NCBI GenBank assembly: GCA_024698005.1
Contig: JAILRW010000087.1
Coordinates: 1-41,999, forward strand
Source: Sphaerochaetaceae bacterium
Lineage (GTDB): Bacteria; Spirochaetota; Spirochaetia; Sphaerochaetales; Sphaerochaetaceae
Reading direction: 5' to 3'
DNA: 41,999 nt
The translations under genes and the position numbers were made by a program. Below, one piece after another: positions 8,877 to 16,473 of the stretch (positions are counted from its first letter, which is position 1; each line of letters opens with the position of its first letter). The notes beneath the pieces are model-generated. The model saw only the letters and a program-made list of their open reading frames with translations, was not told the DNA's origin and made no database searches.

Positions 8877-9388
8877 ATTCTTACCCCCAGACCAAGAGTG
8901 ACGGCAACAGAATCCTGATAACTGGCTCTTTCAAGCTGGACCTGAGGAGAAATGAAAAAGTTCTTGTTGAAAAGGTATTCCATGCCAAGGTTACAGCCAA
9001 TGAATGCAAGTTTTGTCTCTGTATTGAAGTAGAAGCCAAAGCCTGTATAGATATCAGCATTTAGCCTGAAGTGATTTGATAGGGCATAGTAGAGACCAGC
9101 TCCTATACCTAAGTCAAAATGAGATTTGAGAGTAATCATCGGAGCACTGAGTGTTTTGGATGAATACCTTATCAAAGCAAAAGGAATAGTGCTTAACTTA
9201 CTATTGATTTTAAATTCTGCACCAGCTCTATTGTCTACAAGAAAGCTGGTTCTGAAATTCAAATTATCATTAATATTTCTAGTATGGCCTTCATTGACGC
9301 CACCACTCAATCTATCATAGAAGGAAACCGCAGGAAGTATAGAGATTGTCAACAACAGGACAGCTAATATCAAAACGATTTTTCTCAT
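8873..9388 (-). CDS. Small secreted barrel-like protein, copy 1 of tandem cassette
   Basis: A 171-residue protein with a signal peptide ending near LPAVS. The remainder shows repeated amphipathic strands (FDLGIGAGLYYALS, FRLNADIYTGFGFYF, LAFIGCNLGMEYLF, FFISPQVQLERA) and ends in VAVTLGLGVRI, the pattern of a small outer-membrane beta barrel. It is the first gene of a four-gene unit (barrel, caspase, barrel, caspase). No Shine-Dalgarno sequence precedes the ATG; TAATAC lies 6 bases upstream as a poor -10 candidate. The 47 bases to the thiQ stop are very AT-rich and show no terminator, so read-through from thiBPQ is possible. Function is unknown. Confidence 0.75.
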   Translation of the reverse strand: MRKIVLILAVLLLTISILPAVSFYDRLSGGVNEGHTRNINDNLNFRTSFLVDNRAGAEFKINSKLSTIPFALIRYSSKTLSAPMITLKSHFDLGIGAGLYYALSNHFRLNADIYTGFGFYFNTETKLAFIGCNLGMEYLFNKNFFISPQVQLERASYQDSVAVTLGLGVRI

Positions 9389-9435
9389 AGCTTAGTATTA
9401 ACACAATAAATTAGAATTATTAATAAAAAATCAGC

Positions 9436-10443
9436 TTAATTTATTAATTTTTCGTCCTTAAAGAATGAAATCAGTGGTTTCCTTATATAGACACTTACGA
9501 TTTTTTTGTTTGGAATATCTGTGGTCTCAGCTTTGACTAGATGACCTCTAAAATCAAGATTTACAAGATATCTTGAACCTCTATATTCAGTTGATAGCAC
9601 ACTGCAGTTGTCCAGACAGAGGTGCATTTTAAAATCACCGTGGAAAGGGGATTCAGTCATGTGAACTGACTCTGGACGGAAAAAGATTGTGTCATAGTTT
9701 TCATTATCAGAAAACAGTGAAGCAGGTAGGAATGTACCATCTCCGGAAAAAGATGCAGTAAATTGTGTGGCGGGGTGCTGGTAGATCTCTTCTGGTCTTG
9801 CGCTCATTTCGACCTTTCCATCCTTTATGATTACAATCCTATCAGAGATGCTGAGGGCCTCTTCTATGTCGTGAGTGACATAGATTGTTGTCATTCCTTC
9901 TGCCTTATCATGTATCTTCCTGATTTCATCCTTCAGATGCCTTCTGAGATTGGCATCAAGTGCTGAAAGAGGTTCATCAAGCAGAAGTACTTCAGGACTT
10001 GTTGCAAGAGCTCGGGCAAGTGCTACTCTCTGGCACTGTCCACCTGAGAGTGTGCTTATCTTCCTTTTATCAAAACCTTCAAGACCTACGAGGGAAAGAA
10101 GGAGATCTTTTGTTTCTTTCTTCTCCTTTCTCTTCATCTTATGGAATTTTAGAGCGTATGCAATATTTTTGGAGACATTCATGTTCTCGAAAAGTGCGTA
10201 GTCCTGGAAGACAATTCCGACGTGTCTCTTTTGGATCTTCTCATGGGTGATATCTCTGCCACCTAGAGTTATTTTGCCTTCTTTGATAGGGGTGAGCCCT
10301 GATATTACAGAGAGAATTGTTGATTTACCACTTCCTGAAGGACCAATTACAGATACGAATTCACCTGCTTCCGCCTTGAAAGATAGATCGAGCTTGAAGT
10401 TTGGATATTCTACAATGACATTTTCTAGTATGAGCTCACTCAT
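9436..10443 (-). CDS. thiQ: Thiamine ABC transporter ATPase
   Basis: The ATP-hydrolysing subunit of a binding-protein-dependent importer, 335 residues. The Walker A motif is GPSGSGKS, the Q-loop is in VGIVFQDYALF, the signature is LSGGQCQRVALARAL, the Walker B motif is VLLLDEPLSALD, and the switch histidine is in VTHD. About 100 C-terminal residues (FRPESVHM onward) form a TOBE-like domain, longer than in E. coli ThiQ. This makes it resemble the Fe3+/Fbp type of ATPase. The thiamine assignment therefore rests on the operon and its TPP riboswitch. Its start overlaps the permease stop (ATGA). Confidence 0.85.
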   Translation of the reverse strand: MSELILENVIVEYPNFKLDLSFKAEAGEFVSVIGPSGSGKSTILSVISGLTPIKEGKITLGGRDITHEKIQKRHVGIVFQDYALFENMNVSKNIAYALKFHKMKRKEKKETKDLLLSLVGLEGFDKRKISTLSGGQCQRVALARALATSPEVLLLDEPLSALDANLRRHLKDEIRKIHDKAEGMTTIYVTHDIEEALSISDRIVIIKDGKVEMSARPEEIYQHPATQFTASFSGDGTFLPASLFSDNENYDTIFFRPESVHMTESPFHGDFKMHLCLDNCSVLSTEYRGSRYLVNLDFRGHLVKAETTDIPNKKIVSVYIRKPLISFFKDEKLIN

Positions 10444-12104
10444 CTTTCTGTCTCCCTGAATAGATACTCACAAAGTATGAACACGATAAAGGTTATAACC
10501 ATGAGAATGGTTCCAACTGCGCATGCTCCCTGGTAATTATAGGAATTTATAAGTCTGTATAGTTGTAATGGTAAGGTAGAAACCTTTCCCTGGGCAAGAG
10601 TTAGTGTTGCATTTACTTCTCCCATTGAAAGGGCAAAGGCAAATATGAATGCCTTGATTATACTACTCAAGATGGAAGGTATCTCTATATCAAGAGAGGC
10701 TTTCATCTTACTAGAGCCCATAGTATATGCAGCATTAAGTTTATTTTCTTTCTGGCTTCTAAGTATTGGTAGAAGTGTTCTTAGACAGAATGGCAGTGTG
10801 ATAACAGTGTGAGCAAGTACTACAAGCATAGGGCCCGTAAGTATAGAACCATCACTGACACTTGCTCTCATCAATGAATATCCAAGTCCAAGCGTTACGC
10901 TACTGATAGCCATTGGTAGCATCGATAAAAGCTCAAAGAAAGCACCTTTCTTGCTTTTGGATATCCAGAGTGCAAGACAGAGGGAGATAATTGTAGAAAC
11001 ACTTGCTGAAGCAATTGCAATTGAAAGAGAACTTTTTATGGCTCCTAGTGTATTTTTCATGGCAAGAGAACTCTCAAGTCCAAAGAGTTCCTTGTATGCT
11101 CTGATCGTGTAACCAGTTCCCAGCCTCTGGCTTGTTGAATAGAAGCTTCTCCAGATTATCGAAACCAGAGGTGCAAAGAAGAAGAGCATCATTATTACTA
11201 TGTAGAAAGTAATTGCGAAATAGGTAAGGCGGGAATTGGGCTTTACCAGCCTTGAAAGCCTGTGTTTTTCTCTATTCTTGAAGAGAGATGAGAAGATTAG
11301 ATAGATGACAAGGCAGAATAGGTTTACAGAGAAGGAGTATACACTCAAGGCAGCCGCCTTAGAAGTGTTGCGAACTATATTATTGAGTCTGTAGATTTCA
11401 ACTTCGATAGTTGTGAACTGTGGTCCTCCACCGAGCACAAGTATTATAGAGAAACTTGTGAAACAGAAGAGGAAAATAAGAAGTCCGGCAGAAAGGATTG
11501 AAGGGAGAATTCTTGGCAGTGTTATCTTACAGAATGTCTTGATACTAGAAGCTCCCATCAGCATGGAAGCATTTTCCTGGTTGCGTGAAAGATGGCTCCA
11601 TGAGTCCGTAATAAGAGATAGAGCTACAGGAAAATTCAGAAACACATGTGCAAGAATAATGGCCTTGAAGGAGTAGAGTATTCTGAGTGGAGGTTCATCT
11701 GTTCTTAGTATCTTCATCAATATTGTGTTGAGGACACCTCCATTTCCATAGAAGATGACAAATCCAAGGACAACAAGAATAGATGGAAGAACAAAACAGA
11801 GATTTGAAATGCTTAGAACAAGCTTTCTGAAGTGGAATTTATAGTTTGAAAAAAGATATGCACCTGGAAGTGCAAAGAGGACAGAAAAGAGTGCAGAGAG
11901 AGAAGCTTGTTTCAGAGTGAAAACAAGAATTTGCCTGTTATAGGCAGATGTGAAACTCTCTGTGACCCTCTTTATTGTAAAGGAGCCGTCACTAAGGAAG
12001 GCTCCCTTTAGATTTTGATACAAAGGGAGGAAGAATACTAAGAATAGGATCAGCAATGGAATGATGCTGATAGCTGTATAGTAGTCAAACCTCTTTTTTT
12101 CCAT
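10440..12104 (-). CDS. thiP: Thiamine ABC transporter permease, two fused domains
   Basis: A 554-residue inner-membrane protein made of two consecutive BPD_transp_1 domains, the arrangement of ThiP and of FbpB-type iron permeases. Roughly twelve hydrophobic helices are visible. The first EAA-like loop is near NASMLMGASSIKTFCKITLPRI and the second near NKLNAAYTMGSSKMKASLDI; both contact the ATPase. The start overlaps the thiB stop (TAATG), and the stop overlaps thiQ. Substrate choice follows from the TPP riboswitch upstream of thiB. Length and fusion are normal for the family. Confidence 0.88.
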   Translation of the reverse strand: MEKKRFDYYTAISIIPLLILFLVFFLPLYQNLKGAFLSDGSFTIKRVTESFTSAYNRQILVFTLKQASLSALFSVLFALPGAYLFSNYKFHFRKLVLSISNLCFVLPSILVVLGFVIFYGNGGVLNTILMKILRTDEPPLRILYSFKAIILAHVFLNFPVALSLITDSWSHLSRNQENASMLMGASSIKTFCKITLPRILPSILSAGLLIFLFCFTSFSIILVLGGGPQFTTIEVEIYRLNNIVRNTSKAAALSVYSFSVNLFCLVIYLIFSSLFKNREKHRLSRLVKPNSRLTYFAITFYIVIMMLFFFAPLVSIIWRSFYSTSQRLGTGYTIRAYKELFGLESSLAMKNTLGAIKSSLSIAIASASVSTIISLCLALWISKSKKGAFFELLSMLPMAISSVTLGLGYSLMRASVSDGSILTGPMLVVLAHTVITLPFCLRTLLPILRSQKENKLNAAYTMGSSKMKASLDIEIPSILSSIIKAFIFAFALSMGEVNATLTLAQGKVSTLPLQLYRLINSYNYQGACAVGTILMVITFIVFILCEYLFRETER

Positions 12105-13129
12105 TATTTAACCATAGCCTTTGTCCAGTCTTCTGTCCACTTGTCAAGCTTCTCTGCGATGGTTTCTTCATCGATACTGAGCAGTTTTTCTGGTACTGGT
12201 GCATACTTGTACTCTTCTGGAAGTGTGACAGTGTTGTTTGCTGGATACATTGAGTTGGCAACAGCAGTTTCGACCTGGCCATCAGAAAGGATGAAGTCAA
12301 CAAATGCTTCTGCTTCTTTCTTGTGCTTGCTGTTCTTCAAAATGCCAATGCTCTCGATAGTCTTTGCATGGCCTTCTGAGAAGATGAGTGCCTTGTATCT
12401 AGTACTCTTTTCCCACATTGCATGATATACAGGGCTTGTTGTATAGGAAAGAACGATTGGAGCTTCGCCCTCTGTGAAGAGGCCATAAGCAGTTGACCAA
12501 CCATCAGCAATTGTGAGTGCGTTCTCACCAACTGCTTTCCACCAATCAAGATAGCCATCTTCACCATAGACTTCAATTGTCCAAAGCAGGAGGCCAAGGC
12601 CTACTGAAGAAGTTCTTGGGTCGATGAGGATGACCTTGTTCTTATAGATAGGATCCTTGAGATCTTCAAGTGACTTTGGCTCTGGAATGTTGGACTGTGT
12701 ATCGTAAACAAATGCAAAGGCACCGTAGTCAAAAGGAAGAAGTCTCTTCTCGCTATCAAAAACCAGGTCATCAGAAACATTCTTGAGCTCTGGTGAGTCA
12801 TAGGATGCGAATAGACCAGACTTATATGCAGCACTGGCACTGTCATCACTGATACCCATTACAACATCTGCAGGGCATCTGTCTGCCTCAGTAATTGCCT
12901 GGTTGAGCATCTGAATTGCATCCCCTGTGGAGACGACATTTACCTTTATTCCAGTCTTCTCTTCAAAGAGAGGAATGAGAGTAGGGCCAGATCCCCATTC
13001 GGATGAGAATGTGTCATAGCAGTAGAGTGTGAGAACTTTTTCTTCATTCTTCTCTTCAACTTGGCCACGTGCAAAGGAAAGAGACAAAGCGAGAATGAGA
13101 ACAAGAATAACGGTGATTGATTTCTTCAT
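12104..13129 (-). CDS. thiB: Thiamine-binding periplasmic protein
   Basis: The substrate-binding subunit, 341 residues, with a signal peptide (ILVLILALSLSFA). Family motifs are TLYCYDTFSSEWGSGP near the mature N-terminus, FEEKTGIKVNVV, PADVVMGISDD, LLPFDYGAFAFVYD and IDPRTSSVGLGLLLWTI, as in ThiB. Tryptophans in LDWWKAV and IADGWSTAYGLF are placed as in the thiamine pocket of ThiB. The start is set by an ideal site (AAGGAGGA, 13139-13132), which can be hidden by the riboswitch expression hairpin. It is the first gene of thiBPQ. Confidence 0.92.
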   Translation of the reverse strand: MKKSITVILVLILALSLSFARGQVEEKNEEKVLTLYCYDTFSSEWGSGPTLIPLFEEKTGIKVNVVSTGDAIQMLNQAITEADRCPADVVMGISDDSASAAYKSGLFASYDSPELKNVSDDLVFDSEKRLLPFDYGAFAFVYDTQSNIPEPKSLEDLKDPIYKNKVILIDPRTSSVGLGLLLWTIEVYGEDGYLDWWKAVGENALTIADGWSTAYGLFTEGEAPIVLSYTTSPVYHAMWEKSTRYKALIFSEGHAKTIESIGILKNSKHKKEAEAFVDFILSDGQVETAVANSMYPANNTVTLPEEYKYAPVPEKLLSIDEETIAEKLDKWTEDWTKAMVK

Positions 13130-13133
13130 TGAA

Positions 13134-13161
13134 ATCCTCCTTATAAACTTGTCCGGAGGAT
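13134..13161 (-). promoter_or_regulatory. SD-sequestering hairpin of the thi riboswitch
   Basis: On the minus strand ATCCTCC (13161-13155) is the exact complement of GGAGGAT (13140-13134), which is the thiB ribosome-binding site. The loop is 14 bases. When formed, the hairpin would block translation initiation, giving TPP control at the translation level. Confidence 0.7.
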
Positions 13162-13167
13162 AAAAAA

Positions 13168-13246
13168 ACTGCGCTTCCTACGCTGGTATTGTCCAGATCA
13201 GGTAACGGGTTTGATCTCAGGCCTTATAGGCCACCCCGGGCTACAG
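13168..13246 (-). ncRNA. TPP riboswitch (THI element)
   Basis: The minus strand contains the classic THI-box blocks in order: CGGGGTGG, CTGAGATCA, ACCCGTTACCTGATCTGG and AATACCAGCGTAGGAAG, closed by a P1 stem between CTGTAGC (13246-13240) and GCGCAG. The CUGAGA and the ACCUGAUCUGG loops are those that bind the pyrimidine and pyrophosphate parts of TPP. It lies in the leader of thiBPQ, and the downstream sequence holds an anti-Shine-Dalgarno segment. Confidence 0.96.
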
Positions 13247-13249
13247 ATA

Positions 13250-13279
13250 AGCATATTCTCCAAGGTATAAATATGTCAA
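13250..13279 (-). promoter_or_regulatory. Promoter of the thi riboswitch and thiBPQ
   Basis: Minus strand TTGACA (13279-13274), 18-base spacer, TATGCT (13255-13250). Transcription would begin at the foot of riboswitch stem P1. Confidence 0.6.
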
Positions 13280-13282
13280 TGG

Positions 13283-13311
13283 TGGACTTGTAAGAAAAAA
13301 AGGGGTAGATT
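13283..13311 (+). promoter_or_regulatory. Leaderless-type promoter of nnrDE
   Basis: TGGACT (13283-13288), 17-base spacer, TAGATT (13306-13311), then exactly 7 bases to ATG 13319. AGGGG at 13301-13305 lies in the spacer and would be upstream of the transcript, so it is probably not a ribosome-binding site. Confidence 0.4.
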
Positions 13312-13318
13312 TTTATAC

Positions 13319-14725
13319 ATGCAGTATGTTCTATCAGCCGAAGAGGCAAAGAGCCTTGATTTGATTACTCAGAATGAGTTTGGCCTTCCTGGGCTATCTT
13401 TGATGGAGAATGCAGCTCTTAGCTTCTTCTATGAAATCGAAAATGATTTGAAAAATGCTAAACTCTGCATATTCGTTGCTGGCTGTGGCAACAATGGTGC
13501 TGATGCAATTGCGGCTGCAAGAATTGCCTTCAGTAGAGGCTATGAGAATGTCAGGATCTGCGCCCTGAAAGGTAAAGAGAGTCCAGATAGGGCAAAACAG
13601 AGAGCAATAGCAACCTTTTTTGGGGTACCTTTTACTTCCCTTATTGAAGGAGACCTTATAATAGATGGCCTCTACGGTATAGGTCTCAAGGGCGATGTGA
13701 GAGATGAAGGTAGGAAGGTAATCGAGAAGATAAACAGTCTCAAGACCAAAGTAATCAGCATAGATTGTCCTTCAGGCCTAGGTGATAAATCCACATTTAA
13801 CTGTATAGTCAAAGCGGAAAGAACTGTTACTTTTGGCTTTGCCAAGAAGTGCTTCTTTACCCCTAATGGAAGGGCTTACTGTGGAAGTATCAAGGTGGTT
13901 AATCCTTCATTTGCTCCAGATGCAATGAAGCGCGTTCAGGGCAATTTCTCACTGCTTGAGGAGTGTGACCTTTCTCTTCCCAAGATGGATGCAGACAGCT
14001 ATAAGAACAAGAGGGGACATGTGGCCATATTTGGTGGTTCTGATGATTTCACAGGTGCTGTCAGACTCTCCTCAAGAGCTGCGTTCCTTTCAGGAGCTGG
14101 TCTGGTAACAGTCTATACAGATGAGCATATACTTCCTATCGTTGCCAGTGAAAATCTTTCTCCAATGGTAAGAGCTTTTGATAACTACACGGGAAAGGAA
14201 AAGTATGACTGCATTCTCTTCGGTCCTGGAATTGGAAAGAATAAGGAAGCTCTGCTTGAGAAGGTGTTGAAGAGTGCCAAGTGTCCTGTTGTCATCGATG
14301 CTGATGGCGTCAGTACCTTCAAGAACCTTTCTGATCATAGTACAGAGAGCCCTCTTCTAGTATTTACGCCACACTTGGGGGAACTGAGAACACTGAGTGA
14401 TAATGCATCTTATAATACACCAGATGAATATTTCTCAATGCTTGATACACTTTCAAGAAAATATAGTGCAACAATTGTGGCAAAAAGTAGTGTAGTCACA
14501 ATTGCAGATGGAAAGAATATAATTAGTGTAGATGGTGCAAATCCTGCTCTTGGTGTTGCAGGAAGTGGTGATGTCCTTTCTGGAATCATTGCAAGTATTC
14601 TATGTCAGGGTAAGGATGTACCAACTGCTTGTCTGTATCATCAGATGGCAGGTCATAGATTAAGAGAAGAGAAGGGTTTCTTTACCAGTGAGGAGCTGGT
14701 CGAGATGGTAGGTAGATTAAGATGA
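13319..14725 (+). CDS. nnr: Bifunctional NAD(P)H-hydrate epimerase / ADP-dependent dehydratase
   Basis: This metabolite-repair enzyme interconverts the R and S forms of hydrated NAD(P)H (N-terminal YjeF_N domain, about residues 1-205) and dehydrates the S form at the expense of ADP (C-terminal ribokinase-like domain, about 215-468). Seen motifs are GCGNNGADAIAAAR in the epimerase part, DCPSGLGDKS, then GHVAIFGGSDDFTGAVRLSS, GPGIGKN, VIDADGV, TPHLGEL and the catalytic-loop motif GVAGSGDVLSGI in the kinase-like part. The usual form of that last motif is AGTGDVLSG; here the Thr is Ser. At 468 residues the length is normal for the fused form. The stop overlaps the start of the next gene. Confidence 0.94.
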   Translation: MQYVLSAEEAKSLDLITQNEFGLPGLSLMENAALSFFYEIENDLKNAKLCIFVAGCGNNGADAIAAARIAFSRGYENVRICALKGKESPDRAKQRAIATFFGVPFTSLIEGDLIIDGLYGIGLKGDVRDEGRKVIEKINSLKTKVISIDCPSGLGDKSTFNCIVKAERTVTFGFAKKCFFTPNGRAYCGSIKVVNPSFAPDAMKRVQGNFSLLEECDLSLPKMDADSYKNKRGHVAIFGGSDDFTGAVRLSSRAAFLSGAGLVTVYTDEHILPIVASENLSPMVRAFDNYTGKEKYDCILFGPGIGKNKEALLEKVLKSAKCPVVIDADGVSTFKNLSDHSTESPLLVFTPHLGELRTLSDNASYNTPDEYFSMLDTLSRKYSATIVAKSSVVTIADGKNIISVDGANPALGVAGSGDVLSGIIASILCQGKDVPTACLYHQMAGHRLREEKGFFTSEELVEMVGRLR

Positions 14726-15102
14726 TCCAGCTTTATGTAATTACCTTGATATATCTATTCCTGGCAGCTTCTACTGCTCTGTATGATACCTACAGAGGTC
14801 TTTTCTCTTTTGTCTTTTCATATCGTCATCGTCTGCATTCCAATAGGAGATTCAGGCATTTTATAATTATTTCAGGCCCTGTTCTGGCACTTTTGAATCT
14901 ATTTTTTCCTCAAGATCCAGGTCCAAGGTATCTTGGGAATCTTGTGCCTGCATTTGCCTGCCTCTACTCAGCCTACTTTTATATTCGATACATCAAGGGT
15001 GGGGCAGCTGAGGATATACTTAATCCTTCTCCTTTCAAGGGTTATATGCTATTTTTAGTGACAATTCTTCACTTTTTATTCCCTTTCCTAGTTCTTCTTT
15101 AA
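14722..15102 (+). CDS. Small integral membrane protein, unknown function
   Basis: A 126-residue protein overlapping the end of nnr (ATGA). Four hydrophobic segments are seen, at about residues 3-20, 47-62, 72-88 and 107-126. A basic loop with YRHRLHSNRRFRHF sits between the first two, which suggests a cytoplasmic loop. I recognise no family. Co-transcription with nnr is likely. A terminator for the opposite strand lies just beyond it. Confidence 0.65.
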   Translation: MIQLYVITLIYLFLAASTALYDTYRGLFSFVFSYRHRLHSNRRFRHFIIISGPVLALLNLFFPQDPGPRYLGNLVPAFACLYSAYFYIRYIKGGAAEDILNPSPFKGYMLFLVTILHFLFPFLVLL

Positions 15103-15110
15103 TCAATTGC

Positions 15111-15142
15111 AGAACAAAAAGAAGGGGACCTCGAGGGTCCCC
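15111..15142 (-). terminator. Intrinsic terminator after glgC
   Basis: A perfect 7-bp GC-rich stem, GGGGACC with GGTCCCC (15142-15136 and 15130-15124), is followed on the minus strand by CTTCTTTTTG. It ends the TPR-tsaE-tsaB-trxB-glgA-glgC unit. Confidence 0.85.
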
Positions 15143-15162
15143 AACTTGTATCTGGATATGTC

Positions 15163-16473
15163 TTAGATGACTGTACCGGACTTGATGATTGCATTCTTGT
15201 TGATGACGATAATTCCATCATGTACTGAATACATATCGAAATCACCTTCTGGTCTTGGGATATCATCGATACCGATTCTACAACCATCACCGATTCTAAC
15301 GTTTTGGTCGATAATTGCTCTGCGGATGATTGTACCCTTACCAATACCGATGTTAGGAATGCCATTCTTTGCATTCTTCTCTCTTTCTGCATCAGTTTCA
15401 TAGTAACTTGCACCCATGCAGTAAACACCGTCGAGGGAAGCACCGGACTCGATGATGGTTCTGACACCAACGATTGAGTTGACAATATAAGCGTTAGTGA
15501 TGATAGAACCCTCAGATGCGAGAGAGTAGGAGATGTTACAGAAGTTCATCTTTGTAGCTGGGAGGTGTCTTCTGTGTGTGTAGATTGGCATGTCTTCATC
15601 GTAGAAGTTGAAGTCTGGGTGGATAGAAGCAAGGTTGAGGTTACACTCGTAGAATGCCTTGATAGTACCGATATCTTCCCAGAATCCATCGAAGAGATAT
15701 GCAGCAGCTGGTCTGGTCTTGATTGACTCAGGGATGATTTCCTTACCGAAGTCAGTCTCATCATTGTTGAGCATCTCTTCCATTGCCTTTGCATTGAAGA
15801 TGTAGATACCCATTGATGCAAGATATTCGTTGGAGGAGTCTACCTTCTTGCCAAGCTGATCCTTCATCAAAGCTTCATTAACACGATACTCAGAGATATC
15901 CATGTCAGCTGCTGGCTTCTCATAGAACTTCTTAATCATGCCCTTTTCGTCTACAGACATGATACCAAGTCCGGTAGCTTCAGCTCTTGAAATTGGCTTA
16001 GCTGCGACAGTGAAATCTGCACCAGTATCAATATGGCGCTTTAGCATGTCCTGGAAGTCCATAGCATAGAGCTGATCACCAGAGAGTACGATGTAGTAAT
16101 CTGCATTCTGATCGTGGAAGTGCTTGAGGTTCTTTCTTACAGCATCTGCTGTGCCCTGATACCAGGACTCGGATGAGTATGTCTGCTCTGCAGCAAGAAT
16201 CTCGACAAAGCCACCAGAGAAGGAATCGAACTGATATGTGCTTACGATATGGTTGTGAAGGGAAGCTGTGTTGAACTGGGTAAGAACGTAAATCTTGTTG
16301 ACGCCACTGTTGAGACAGTTTGAAATTGGGATGTCAACGAGACGATACTTACCAGCAAATGGTACAGCTGGCTTTGATCTGTCCATTGTCAATGGATAGA
16401 GTCTTGTGCCTCTTCCACCACCGAGAATGATAGCAAGAACCTTCTTCTGCTTGTCTTTTACTTTTTTATTCAT
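15163..16473 (-). CDS. glgC: Glucose-1-phosphate adenylyltransferase
   Basis: GlgC makes ADP-glucose from ATP and glucose-1-phosphate, the committed step of bacterial glycogen synthesis. The 436-residue protein has the nucleotidyltransferase loop GGGRGTRLYPLT, followed by RSKPAVPFAGKYRLVDIPISN, the GTADAV motif, the metal-site motif LSGDQLYAMD, FYEKP and YLASMGIYIF. The C-terminal part has the imperfect hexad repeats of a left-handed beta helix (SIITNAYIVNSIVGVRTIIESGA). Start: ATG 16473 has GGAGG at the right distance; the upstream in-frame ATG 16497 does not. The gene overlaps the end of glgA by 8 bases. Confidence 0.96.
   Translation of the reverse strand: MNKKVKDKQKKVLAIILGGGRGTRLYPLTMDRSKPAVPFAGKYRLVDIPISNCLNSGVNKIYVLTQFNTASLHNHIVSTYQFDSFSGGFVEILAAEQTYSSESWYQGTADAVRKNLKHFHDQNADYYIVLSGDQLYAMDFQDMLKRHIDTGADFTVAAKPISRAEATGLGIMSVDEKGMIKKFYEKPAADMDISEYRVNEALMKDQLGKKVDSSNEYLASMGIYIFNAKAMEEMLNNDETDFGKEIIPESIKTRPAAAYLFDGFWEDIGTIKAFYECNLNLASIHPDFNFYDEDMPIYTHRRHLPATKMNFCNISYSLASEGSIITNAYIVNSIVGVRTIIESGASLDGVYCMGASYYETDAEREKNAKNGIPNIGIGKGTIIRRAIIDQNVRIGDGCRIGIDDIPRPEGDFDMYSVHDGIIVINKNAIIKSGTVI

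Noticed and set aside
9436-13129. Iron (Fbp-type) importer instead of thiamine importer
   Set aside because: The permease fusion and TOBE-tailed ATPase would allow it, but the perfect TPP riboswitch and ThiB-type binding-protein motifs decide for thiamine.
15099-15485. 128-codon minus-strand frame inside glgC
   Set aside because: It overlaps glgC in another frame on the same strand and crosses its terminator; glgC explains the DNA.
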